From Hypoxylon rubiginosum (taxonomy: Eukaryota; Ascomycota; Sordariomycetes; Xylariales; Hypoxylaceae): a stretch of 64,000 bases of DNA. Positions 1 through 11,597 of this stretch are shown piece after piece. Position 1 is the first letter of the stretch. Every line of letters begins with the position of its first letter. The DNA lies in the NCBI GenBank assembly GCA_902806565.1, contig CADCXA010000025.1, positions 2,542,001 to 2,606,000 on the forward strand. Direction: 5' to 3'. Below the pieces are notes generated by a model that was given only the letters and a program-made list of their open reading frames with translations, did no database searches and was not told where the DNA came from. Both the position numbers and the translations under genes were made by a program.

Positions 1-2998
1 AGGTCGTTGTCGTTCGGTCGAAGGGTTGTTACCCACAGAGTGATCGCGGGATCCTCCGGCGCCGCCGCTGCGAGTAGATAGACCGACTTCGTCCATTAGC
101 CGTTTGTACCCTTGGTTCGGTTGCGCCTTGATGCGAACAAGAACGCTCTTCACGTTCTCTACTACTTGGCCCCTGATGCTCTCATCGAAGAACGGCGTCG
201 TCAGTACTTTGAAAATCAGCGTAGCGCCGCAAGATTGATCGCTCAAAATGGCCTCCAAGATATGGTCTTTGGGAGTAAAGAACAGAGCTTTGAGGATAGT
301 GTCTCTGGCATCCGGCTCGGACTTCTGATTGATGACCTTCAAAACTGTCAGGTAGGCTACTTTGTGCGTGCACAGATGGACAAGGTAGGGGACAAGCTGG
401 GGAGCGAGAACGCTACGTCGCTGAGGGAAGGTGCATGTGTCCAAGAACCAAGTTAGGAGCAGAGCCCCGTTGGCGTTGGTGGCTAGCTGCACACTGTGAA
501 GAGCGATGGCAGCGGCGAGCAACCTCTGCTGGTCCTTAGTCGAATGGTGGCTTTCGAGACACGCACGCATCGCTCGGGCACCGTATCGACCTTGGGCAAC
601 CTTCCACATCTTGCTCAGCATGCTTTCAAAGATAAAATCATTGAATGGAGCGCCAAACTTGAGACACCCTTGCAAGACATAATTGCCGTATTGATCCAGG
701 AACAACGGGACAGTATATGCCCTCAGGTGTTGGACGATCAAAGTCATTTGGTGAGGTGTCTTGCAAACATCGATGATCTTCTGCGCCGCCCATGTTCCGT
801 TCTTGTGAACACCAATCTCAGCGATGTGGGGGGCGATCTTAGATAGCATGAGATCTCGTATATTGTCCGAGCAGTGCTCGAACAATTTCTGGACGACAGT
901 GTTGCCCAAGTAGTCCGAGGATAGTTCGGCGATCTCAGGAAGCATCTCCGTTGCAATGTGCTCTATCTCGCCCTGGGACAGGCTTTGGTTATCAATGCGC
1001 TTTCGGATATCCCTCAGCTTCGGAGCATCATGAACCCGTGTATGAGTAGGCTCCCGGATCGGCGGGATTTCGTCAACAAACGCATTATACTGAATAGCCT
1101 GCTGCAGGGTGTGAGAGATACGGTAAGTATCTTCATCTGTGGCGCCAAATGACTTGATTATTTGAAGGATGTCTCCTGTCATGTCACCTAGGGGTGGTAT
1201 GACGGGTGCGGCATTCGTTGCGTTGGAAGCAGACGCCGCGTTGTCGCTCGTGGTAGGGATAGCGCTCGAGGAAGTTCCGTCCTGGCTCGTCGAAAACGGA
1301 TCAGGACTAGGACTTGGGAAAACTCCATCGTGCCCTGGTGTGTTAGACGCGGAGGGAGGCTTGGCAAAGTTGATTCGAATTGGTCCGGCTCCTGGGAAGA
1401 TCTCCTTTCCATTCATGCTTGCTTTGGCCGAAATAGCACTCTCAGTCCTCTCAAAGTTTACGAAACCGCAGTTCTTGTGTGTCAACACCCTGGCGGAGAT
1501 AATTGGACCGTACGACTTGAACATCTCGGTCAGAGTGGATGTGGTTGTCGAGGTCGGGATGCTGCCAAGCCACAGAGCACTCGTAGGTCCTTCGAGGCCA
1601 GCCTCCTCCGCTGTCAGCAGGCCATTGTTTCGACTGTTCGATCTGCCCAGGTTCATCGCAGCCACGGCTGTAGGGAGGTCATCAAATTCCTTCTCTTCCG
1701 ACAGTCGGATCTCGGCGGCGGTAATCGAGTTATCGAGACGAGTTGGGCCAGGGTAGTAACTTCGCAGCCTCGATCCCTGCAAATCCAAAACGCCCGCGGT
1801 TCGAGCACGTGGTCGAGTAGCGGACGAAGCAAACGCCTGCAGACCTTGGACGGCAAGGTTGTGGTTGTGGATGGCAGCATTAGTGGCAGCCAGCTGGTCT
1901 TGGAGGTGCGCAGCATACTGGCTCTCAAGCGCCAAACTCTCTTCATCGTACTCATCTTCTTCGTCGGCGTACTTATCCTTATTGTTAACGGAATAAGAAC
2001 GGAATCGATTGGCCTGCTTGGTGAAGTCGGCAAGACCAGGCAGGTAAGGCGTAGCCAACTGAGCACGAGCGGGCTGCGGAGTCTCGGCCAGACCCAGATA
2101 GTCAAGAGTCCTCATATGGACATCGTTGTCTCCCGGACCCTCCTTTGAAAATGCCGACTGAGCCGGCGAGCTCGGTCCATTTGATCCGATGCTTGCTATG
2201 CTTGCGAGAGTATTGCCCCTCTCACGGCCACTCGGATTCCAAGTGCTGAAGACTGAAGGGCCGAAAGGCGAACTACTTCCGGGACCATGAGAGAATGGGC
2301 TGCGCTGCGGCATAGAACCAGCCCGAAGTCTCGATAGAAGGTTCGAAGATCGTGAGGATTCCGTATCGTTCAAGCCTGGCGAAGGCGACTGGAATGGGCT
2401 CTGGGACGGCGTCGGCCGGGAGGATTGGGAATTAACCGCAGCGATATTAAGTAGACCGTTCCCTATATTACCGGCAGGGAATCGGGATGGGACAGTGCCT
2501 GCGCGCGCACGTCTCGTGGAGGGCAGGCCATCGTGAGAAGGTAATTGCGCAAAATCTGGAAATCCGTCGGTCGGTGACTCGGGAATATTCTCTCGCAGAG
2601 GTGTTGAGTTGCCGCTAGTTGGCGGGCCGCCCCAGGGGTTGTTTGACAGGCCGGGGACGCCTTCTTGTGCTTGAATCTCTCTTGCTCTGAAATTGAAACT
2701 GTCAATTAATGATACATGGCCATCGAGGCTTTTAGGTGGCTGTTATGAGAACCTACCTCTTGGAGAAGAGTCTGCTTGAACCGGCAGTCTCGTGCGAGGG
2801 AGAACCAGCCCCGGAACGAGTGGTACCTGCCATCTTGCCAGGTGGATTCAAGACCCCAGACATGCCGAATGGAGATCGGACGGTAGATACGCCCGGAGAG
2901 TCAATAGGAGGAAAACTGGTGGTTGGCGAAGTAGAACGGCCGTTGGCGGCCTTAGGGGGGTAGCCAATAGACAAATGTTCAGATCTAGAAGTTGACAT
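1..2998 (-). CDS. jsn1: JSN1/PUF1-like RRM + Pumilio RNA-binding protein (3' end cut off by window edge)
   Basis: Exons 2757-2998 and <1-2686, with a 70 bp intron; about 976 codons are visible and the frame is still open at base 1. PUF proteins bind 3'UTR motifs and control mRNA decay, translation and localisation; JSN1/PUF1-type members add an RRM before the Pumilio repeats. The sequence shows a long Ser/Pro/Gly-rich disordered N-terminus (about 1-440), an RRM at about 450-530 with RNP2-like LWLGSI and RNP1-like NCGFVNFE, and Pumilio-type helical repeats from about 645 onward (for example GNTVVQKLFEHC and NGTWAAQKIIDVC). The ATG at 2998 is the first in-frame start and the codon split at the intron rejoins cleanly. 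Domain order makes the family assignment firm. Orthology to yeast JSN1 rather than PUF2 is inferred. Confidence 0.9.
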
Positions 2999-5900
2999 TA
3001 TCGATTATTCATCCGACCCTCATCAGGAGAGACAATAATAATAACTCTCCACGGATGATAGTATAGGGCAATTCCAACTTCGTGTGTGATATACGTGAAG
3101 TTGAAAGAAGTTCGGAATGACGCGGGCGTCAAGCTGGTGGGCGACCCTTTTTTTTCTTCTCTACTCGTCCTATAATAATAATTCAGCGGCCACGGCGACA
3201 GGGTTAACCAGCGAACGTCAGGCGTGCTCGGTAGATTAGAGTCGCACACGAGGCCTTAGGAGAAAAGATGTCAAAGGAGTGAGTAAAAAGTGTCCAAGGT
3301 AGCAATGCCACAAGTTCCCGTTTTTTTTCTTTCCTCTCGTTCCGGCTCCTTGGGTGAATTACAACGAGGCAAGCGACCGATACTTTTAGTCGAAAGGGTG
3401 ATTCGGTAGAAGAGTAAAAATAAAGGGTTGGATTGTAGAAAGTACAAGGAATGTCGTAAGTTTTCCCTAGGACGGTTCCCAAGTCGAATTGAGATTGGAA
3501 TAATAATGCTCACGAAGGATAGTTTTTTTTGATTAGCCTTCTTTTTTTCCCCCCTTCCGAGATGAAACCCCCGTCGAAGTGGAATTGGTGGGAGGGAAGG
3601 AAAAAAAAAAAAGAGAAGGGCCTGTCGAGTTGGGAACAAAGTGACCAAACGAGATCAGGTTCAATATACAGGCTCCATTAAAGATCTAGATATGATCTAG
3701 AGGCGGGGGGGTATGAAGGAGAACTCGAGCCTGGAGAAGGGCATAAAAAAAGGGAAGAAGGTTGGAGGAGTTAGTAAATTCTCAGGAGGTTCAAAGAGAA
3801 GATGGACTATGGACGATGGACGATGGTGGGTGTGCGAAAGTTGAAAGTGCACAGCACACAGCAGGCACAGCAAGCGGCAGGGAATGGGTGGAAGACACTA
3901 TGGGTTTTTAGTGGGGGCTGATGCTCTCCAGGATGTACCTACGCACCTACGCCCCAGTTCGGGTCGGGTTACGAGTACCGTTTAGTACCTGAGCTGTATC
4001 AGCCGGGCGCAGATTGGTGCTGTAGGCGCTATCTTGGGGGTATCTCGGGGCTATCTTGGCATTATGCAGCGATAAGAGACCTATCTGGTACTTGGACTAC
4101 CCAAGCAATAAAGGACCAAGAACCAAGGACCAACACCTCAACTGGTGGAAGGTTCGTGTGTGCGTATGTGTGCGTGTGTGCATATGAGCTTTTTGAAACG
4201 ACGGGATCGCCCTGTACATTAACTGAAAGTTCTCTAGCCCTCTCTTTCTCCTCCTCGAATACGGAATGAGAGTTTTTCCCAATTTTATCATCAAGTTTCT
4301 ATATCATTCATTTCTTGTTTCCTCTTCGCAAAACAAGGACGGCACACAATTGCTATAAATATCAATAAACATATGCAATCCGTAGGGTGCAAACGAGATG
4401 TATTCGCCGCTTCTTCCACGGGATCAATATCACGAACATGTATGATATATCCGTATATTGCATTCTTGGTTAAACAAACTGGAATTAATTGACTTTGCTC
4501 CGTCAAGCGCTTCCACTTTTTTTTACCCTTTCTCTTTGATCCTCTCGAAACAAGGGCCCCGGTAGCCGCTTGATTGGCGAGTAGCAAAGAGCAAGGTATG
4601 GAGAATTGAATTTGTTCTTGAGACGTCGGCGCTGATTTGGCAGTGTACTATAGTAGAAAGATGTGTCCTGTGCAAGCGTATGTCGGGAGAGGCGCGGTAG
4701 TGCAGCAAGTGCTGACGAAGTCAACGAGAATGACGACATCCCATCCATATCTCCCCTGGTCTGCTGAACCAGCTCTCAGGCTCTTAAGGAATCCCAGCTA
4801 CCATACCTACCGTCCTATGTAGGTACGGCCCATATCGGATTCCACCTTAGCAATGGCACTCTGGATCCGATTCTCGGTTACCTCTAGCTACCTTACGGGT
4901 CCTACGGTATCCTACGGTACCTAACTGCTCTCTCTTTTTTTCTGTCATCCGAACTGTGTTGTCCTTTCACGGGCTCACTCCACATTCCCGTCTGCCAACC
5001 GCCAATCTACGCCTACCGTCCTTTTCATTTCTAAGCTGTTTAATGTTTAAGCCATAAGAGATGACCCAGGACCTTTAGCACACGTTGCACGAAACGTGAT
5101 ACAGACACCCGAGTGTGGTATACTTACAACGATAAGGATATGGGAACCCCCCTAGTACGTACATAGAAGGAATTTAAGGTATGTTCCTACTATACTCTTT
5201 CTGCCGTAGTTTGGCCTCAGAAATGGTACACTCAAACAGATGTTATACTAGAGTCTGATTCGAAATAGCTTACCGCTACCTCACAAGCGCTCGAAATGGA
5301 CGAAACGTCTAGTGTATTCCCTCTTTTGGAAGGACATTGTAGCACACCTCCCTAGACTTTGCATATGAGAGGTAGAGGGGCGGCATCACATAGATGAAGG
5401 GGTTCCCCCTTCTAAATTCCACAGTAGTGTACCTTTTACGCCTCTTTACAATTGGGAGGGCTTGAATGCTAACAAGCTATACTAACGTATTTTCTACATC
5501 ACATTTTCTAATTCAACCCCTGACAAAGTTTGCTCGTTAACACAGGCGGCATTCTATCACGAAACAGATTAGCTTCCATTCCGGGCATTGCTAGTTTCCT
5601 ATAGTACACAAACGTCCAAGTTACACAGTCTACCTAAGTCTTCTCATCGCGGTCCATACCTTAGGTAATATACGTACGCTTATAATTCAGGGGTAATATC
5701 TCAGCAGCCACATATCAAAAGAAGCCAGCCAGCCTGCATCAGCCTCTCACGCCTGCAATATACAAAGCAAATACAATGAACCCTGTTCACATTGGCGTCG
5801 TAGTATGTTTGTTACAGCTTCCACAGCCTCTCGCGACGCCTCTTAATAGCATTGGTGACACCAATGACAAGTACACGTGTACCCGACCTAGAATTGGGAC

Positions 5901-7695
5901 TTCCTATGGTGCTGACTACCTATCGCTTTTCCAAAAATCAAAAGAAGACGTGCAGCTATCGCTCTTCATGCCGGGGGTTCATCTCGAAGAAGCCGAATCG
6001 CCAATCACCGGCCGGGGGCTCCAGCTGGGAGGAGGATCTTGCTAGGTATGAGAAATCTGAAACGTTCCGCCCATCCAATCCCAACCTCCACAACCTCTTC
6101 GAACCTCGATTGGACCAAACGGGCCAGAAGAAAAAAAGCCACACCCTGTAAACCCGACTTGCGAAAGCAAAAGCTCTCGACACCGCATTGGACAACAGAA
6201 AAGACGCAAAAAAAACCTTGGCTTGATGATAGATATCCTTCCACGTAAACTGTACTACATACCAAGCCATATCTTTTCTTCCTTATTTCTTACCCGAGGG
6301 GGCTTGCGACGGGAGGAAAAGTTCGGACGTTGCGTTGTCAGCCCGCCCCCTCTCCCCCTTTTTATTACAGAGAAAGCAAAAGAAAAAAGGTATCTATTCG
6401 TCGACATCACTACATATTTTCTCCCCTCGCTAACCCCCCAGGTGGCCTCACCTGAGAATCCGTCTGTCTCGGATGTAAGAAACGATCAATCTCTTTTGTC
6501 ACTACAAGTTGCCTTACCGCAGTATCCAGTACATATTCGCCCCCTCCCCGATGTCAGGTCTATATTTAACTCGTTGACTACCTGGTACTGCACCCAGGGC
6601 TGCCAGGAGGTAGCTAACGCGGCCTTGTTCTTATTAATAAGTAAAACGGGCAAGGCTTGTGTGTGTCCCCCATTCTACGCCATCTCGCCTCCAGTTTCAC
6701 CTTTTGGACTTCTTCCCCCCTTCCCCCCCTGTCATCGAGCTATGCCTTGTAAGGTGGTTTACCTATCTTGATATCCCTCCCTCCCTACCCCCCGGCTTTT
6801 GATCGACGCTGCATGATGCCATCCCTCTTTTAAGCTTCTATTTCTGGCTATTCTGTTTCGCGCCAACACACCAATGCTCTTTGGGAAATCGGGAAGATCT
6901 TTTTAGATTGTCGCTCTTCCTTTTTTTTCACATGAAAAATATATATAAAAAATACAACGATGTTTAATGCCGTAGAAATGAAAATGTTGTCACTTCCATG
7001 CAGTCTGTCGCAAGACCAAGCTGAGCCTCACCCACAGTCGAGATATCAGGCGCTAGCCCAGAGGTTGCTACCGATGTGACCCCCCAACCTACCTGGGATT
7101 TACACATACGTGATCACGTCATCTCCTTAGACGCCATAAAGTCAGATATATACATTCCTATATATACGGGAAGAATACGGTACTTGAGCCACGACAACCT
7201 ACATACCCAAGTAGCGTGCATCAATGGATTATACGCCGCCCAAGCCGGACAAGCCCTTGGTAGATAGACGGGCATCCAGCAAATAGATAGCGTGATCGAC
7301 CCGAGTGTGTACCAAGATTAGTCCCGTGCGGCTCAAAGTCCTGTAGCTTTCATCATATCCTTCCTAACTAGAGGTGTGATTACTACCCTATACGCGGTGG
7401 CGGCGATCTACCGCTTGCAGTATGGAGGCGTAACACATACGGGAAATGTATGGCTCTGATGTATCTATATAGAGTAACCCACGGGACGCCGGTATGATTG
7501 CTACTCAAATATGTTGGTCTCCGCAGCAAGGCGAAACTGGACGAACCAAAGGCAAACTCGGGCAGTGGGTATCAATTTCTCTAATGCTACCGGTCCCTCT
7601 GAGATACATTGACGTACATGAACCTGACCTCCTCCCTCCCCTATCTGATACCTATACAACAATAACCATGGCTCGAAACAAATTGCGGGGGGATA
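2999..7695. other. 4.7 kb spacer upstream of the PUF gene, no supportable gene
   Basis: Both flanking genes are on the minus strand, so this holds the PUF gene's promoter and probably a long 5' leader, plus the VPS18 3' end. Visible content is homopurine/homopyrimidine runs (about 3140-3620), a GT-rich stretch (about 4150-4190) and repeated TACCTA/TAGGTA motifs (about 3935, 4805-4826, 4917). Open frames of up to 182 codons occur (for example at 6223-6771), but they are low-complexity and resemble no family I know. Confidence 0.6.
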
Positions 7696-10600
7696 TTACA
7701 GCGCCCATTCACTTTTGTTGTCCTCGACAGTAACGAAGGGCTCGTCGATGCGCTTGATGGCGTAGTCGCTACACAATATACTACACAGTGACTCGTTAGC
7801 TTTTTGTCCGTCTCGTTTCGTATATAGAGACCACGTAGAAAACTCCAGTTCGGTGATTCGTCAACTTACCATGCCGACGCCACCAGCGCGTCCAGCTCCG
7901 CGACCATGGCGTCCTTCCGCGCGCCGCTCACGAGGCCCTTGCTGATCTGCACCTGGCACTCCCGGATGCGCCTGCTCCTGCCGACGCCGGCCTGCTCCAG
8001 CACCTTCCTGCCGAGGCAGTCCGAGTGGAAGGCGTGCTGGCACGGGAACACGAAGAACTGCCGGCTGAGGAGCGGGAGGCCGCACACGTAGCACCGCTCG
8101 CCGGGCTCGACGATGGCGTACCGGTGGTCGAGGCCGGCGATGTCGACCTTGATGTTGGCCGCCGTCTGCGCGCTCTCGTCCATCTCCTTCTTCAGGCCGT
8201 CGATGTTGCGCGAGTAGTCCTCGAGCGCGGTGCAGATCTCGTTCTTGAAGTCGTCGATCACGACGAAGTCCGGGAAGAAGGGGATCAGGTCCTCGATCTT
8301 GAGGAGGTCGCAGCGCTTCAGGAACTCGATGGCCGTCTTGATGCCGTTGGACTGCGAGATGACCTTGCGGGCTACCGCGAGCCACAGCTTCTTCCGGAGG
8401 GCGGGGTTGGACATAGGCCGATCCGCGATAATAGAGGCGTATTCGACTTCGTTATGTGAGAGGGCAAGGTCCACGGCTTGGACGTATTGCCCCATGTTTG
8501 TATAGATGTGTACGCAGGATAGAGTTCGTTTGTGTTGTATGCACAGCCGAAGGGCAAAATCAGGATCGAAGCTCGGTTCCTCCCCCTGAGATTCGAGGTA
8601 TGCTAGCAGTCCTGACTCGTCTTTTGAGTCGTGAGACGCATAGATGGAGACGAGAGTGTTGTGAACAGCAGCGTCCGGAGAGTGAAGTTGGTTGATGACA
8701 AATTGTAGGTACCGGACAGCTTGATTTTGGAGAAGCGTCCCATTGAAATTCCTGTTATAGTCGAGGAGAGCTGGTATGATTTTACGCGGCTCAAGTTTGG
8801 GATGCCGCATCAAGATCTCGACCAACTCGTGTCCAACGTGCGTCATCAATACACTGCTGTATCGATAGAAGACTTCCGGATCTGTCTGCTTCTTGAGCAC
8901 GTTCAGAGTTTCCGTCCATCGTTCCCTCTGTACCCAGTACGATAAGACATAATTGTAGTCATTTACGGCGTTGGCAAAGAACAGAAGCTCGTCTTCCCGA
9001 GCGTGGCTGCTAATGACATCGTAAGTTGTTTTGCGGTCTAGATCGGATTTGTGTTTGGTGACGAAGTCATGGAACTCGTTTCGAACGCCATCAAGCTGAT
9101 CCCGTGGTTGCTTCCTGTTCCCGTTCTCGGTCGGTTCTGCTTCCACTGTAATGGAATCTTCGAGAGAATTAAGTTTTGCCATATAGATTTCCACTAGCCA
9201 GGTCGCTATCATCATTCTCTGCATAGTAGAGGACCTCTTGTATGTCGCGAGTTTTGTGACGAGGTATTTTCGTAAGGCGTCGTTCTGGCCATGGTCGATG
9301 AAGGCGAGCGCAACATCTTCGAAAGGTTTACTACTTTTGCCATAAACACCAGCTGCTTCGACGAATAACCCTTTCTCGACAAGGAAGTCGCCAGATGCCA
9401 TCGAAACCGCGTCCTTCTGTGCCGGAGTATGAGCATACTGCAAGGCTACGTCGAATTGTTGTCTCTGCAACATGATTCGCCAGATATCTCGGTCTTCGTC
9501 TCGAACAACAATCTCGAATATCTCCTGGGCGGTGAAGAGCCAAAATGTGTTCTTCTGCTGATCGACATAAAGACCTAATGCCCTCTGCCCTTGTTCTAGG
9601 ATCTGTTGGTCATACACAACCGACCCAGTAAGTCGGTTTATTGTTACAACACGGCCGCCTACTAGACTGATGATATGCCACTGCGTCAGGGCGATCGCAT
9701 CAATAGACTCGGACGGCGTTCTCCTCCGGCCTGAGGTCTCTGAAGAGATGACTTGAGACTTGGATAGAACCTTTGACTCGGCGAACACCTTGTTTCCCAG
9801 ATCATTGTTCATTGGAGCCGTTAACAGTTTTCCATGGAAGACGCCATGTGACGAAAGCCACGCAAAGGCTCGGTCCGGGTTTACATCTTCGTAGGTCGTA
9901 GCATTTGGAGAATCTGGTGATATGGCTAGCATCGAAGGGGCAGCGGCCGAGCCCCGTAAGATTTCGTGCACAACTGGCTGCTCCGAATCGAACAGTCTCG
10001 TATAGATTGAACCACTTCCTTCGTGACCGCTTCGTCCAATTTTCCCAGCAAGATGGAATATGCGGCTCTGTGTGCTGATCACGACTCTCCTCACGTCGAT
10101 CTTGCCACCCATATTATCAACCCATAATCCCGTAATAGGTCCATCTGGGAGTTTATTTAGCGCCTTCAGGTATTTTTCCTCCTTCCTGTAAAACTCGGTC
10201 GAGGTTTCGATGAAGGTTTCGTATATGTTCCCGTCTGATGCGCCTACGAGGATCTCACGGGTAGTGGCAGTAGGCAGCGATGGATTCCAAGCTATAGACT
10301 CTATCGGGACGCCGCGCAACCTGCTCAAAGGCCGCGGTTGACGTGATTGGGTGTGTAGATAGTAGTTCTCGCCTAGGGAAGTACATATAAGGAGGTGAGA
10401 AGCCGTAGGGTCGAGAAACAAGCGCCGGATTACGCCCACTTCGGAAACTCGCTTGGGAAGGTCGATGTCTAGGATTTGCCTCCGTTAGCTCCCGGTCGAG
10501 GGTTGTAGGTAGCGAGAGAATAAGAATGAGAAGCGTCATAGAGCTTACCATCTATGTCCTCTGGCCGATTCAAGTCGATGCGCAAAATGCGCCCGCTAGA

Positions 10601-10765
10601 TAAGGCTAGAACAAGGACATTGTTAGCGACCTGGGCTGCAACGAAGTCGGCAGCGATAGAGAACTGGAGTTGCACGGGCTCGACGTCGAAGATGGGCAAG
10701 CTCTCATCTGTCAGATTATGTAGGCCGCTGGCGGCGACGAGACCGTTCGTTCCGTTTAGCGCCAT
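7696..10765 (-). CDS. vps18: VPS18/PEP3, HOPS/CORVET core subunit with C-terminal RING-H2
   Basis: Exons 10549-10765, 7870-10468 and 7696-7780 give 966 residues. Vps18 is a core subunit of the HOPS and CORVET tethering complexes on late endosomes and the vacuole. The N-terminal half is the Pep3/Vps18 beta-propeller (for example GVIRRLFLDPTASHLLICTS), the middle is the clathrin-heavy-chain-like repeat region, and the C-terminus is a RING-H2: CYVC at about 868, then CQHAFHSDC, then CILC. The final cysteine pair lies in the last 85-base exon. Reading through that 89 bp intron would stop at once (GCATGGTAAGT), so splicing is needed for a complete RING. The tail ends DEPFVTVEDNKSEWAL. About 540 bases (7870-8405) have nearly all G/C third positions, unlike the rest of the gene. 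Length and motif order fit the family well. Confidence 0.95.
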
Positions 10766-11597
10766 CTGTACATTTATCGTATCATGTTGGAGTGGATTGA
10801 TTCGCGACGTGTCGCAAAGCTGCCTTCAGGCCGTGATTCAGGCCGTGATTCAGGGCGTTAGGCAGCTGGATGGATATGATAGTTGAGAGTTTGAGCTTCG
10901 GTGGTTCAGCTACGGCTCCGACGTATTTCAGGGTAGTATACAAAGCGGGGCGTGCTTGTCCGAGTTATGCAACTAGTGCAGCAGCGATGCACGGCTAGTG
11001 CCGAGGGTCTTTGAGCCTCTAAATTTCACATCATTATAAGTCACGAGTGACCCTCCCTACAAGACTCTTCGTGTTCATATGTAATATGATTCAAATATAC
11101 CTAAAATATAGAGTAGTAGTTATGTTGTGTTATGTACAGATAGATGGCGCTGATACAATCTTCTCACTTAAATCCTAGAACCAAAATACCTTCCCCTAAT
11201 TATACCGGTTATGAAACAAATCAAAAGCAAATATCTCTAGCTAGAGAGTCGCTCGGGCCAGGCCAGGCCGTGAATGTCTATGCCCTCTGTTGATGAGGGT
11301 TCTGCCAAGCTTGTTATGGTTATTCATTAAGACGTGAATACCATAACAATCTTTCGTTGTGGTCATATTGGGTTGCCTGGATCCCCAATTCCACTGGGTA
11401 TAGAACTTGAAAATATCAAAACCGCCACTGTCGGCAATCTACCCGACTCCTATGAGACTTGTTAATGGATCCCTCGGCTGTACCGACTGTCATCTGTGTC
11501 ATGAAGTCTCAGACGCGGACCGTCGACTTCGTAGTTTAGATGGTCCTAGTCTTGGAAGTAATTATCCTCGTTGCTCGACCCTCCGTGTTGATCATCG
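10766..11597. other. 832 bp spacer between VPS18 and the methyltransferase gene
   Basis: This spacer contains the VPS18 promoter side and the methyltransferase 3' side. A 12-base direct duplication, GGCCGTGATTCA twice, sits at 10829-10852, just upstream of the VPS18 start. The part from about 11030 to 11230 is AT-rich and fits a 3' untranslated region. No gene is supported. Confidence 0.6.

Noticed and set aside
1330..2148. 272-codon plus-strand frame
   Set aside because: Antisense to the RRM region of the PUF gene, which has clear motifs in the minus frame.
6223..6771. 182-codon plus-strand frame
   Set aside because: Pyrimidine-driven Pro/Leu-rich composition, no family motif, and it lies in promoter-like low-complexity DNA.
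7861..8459. Long open frames antisense and in other frames of the VPS18 3' end
   Set aside because: They arise from the extreme GC3 block, which removes stops in all frames; the Vps18 RING frame explains the region.
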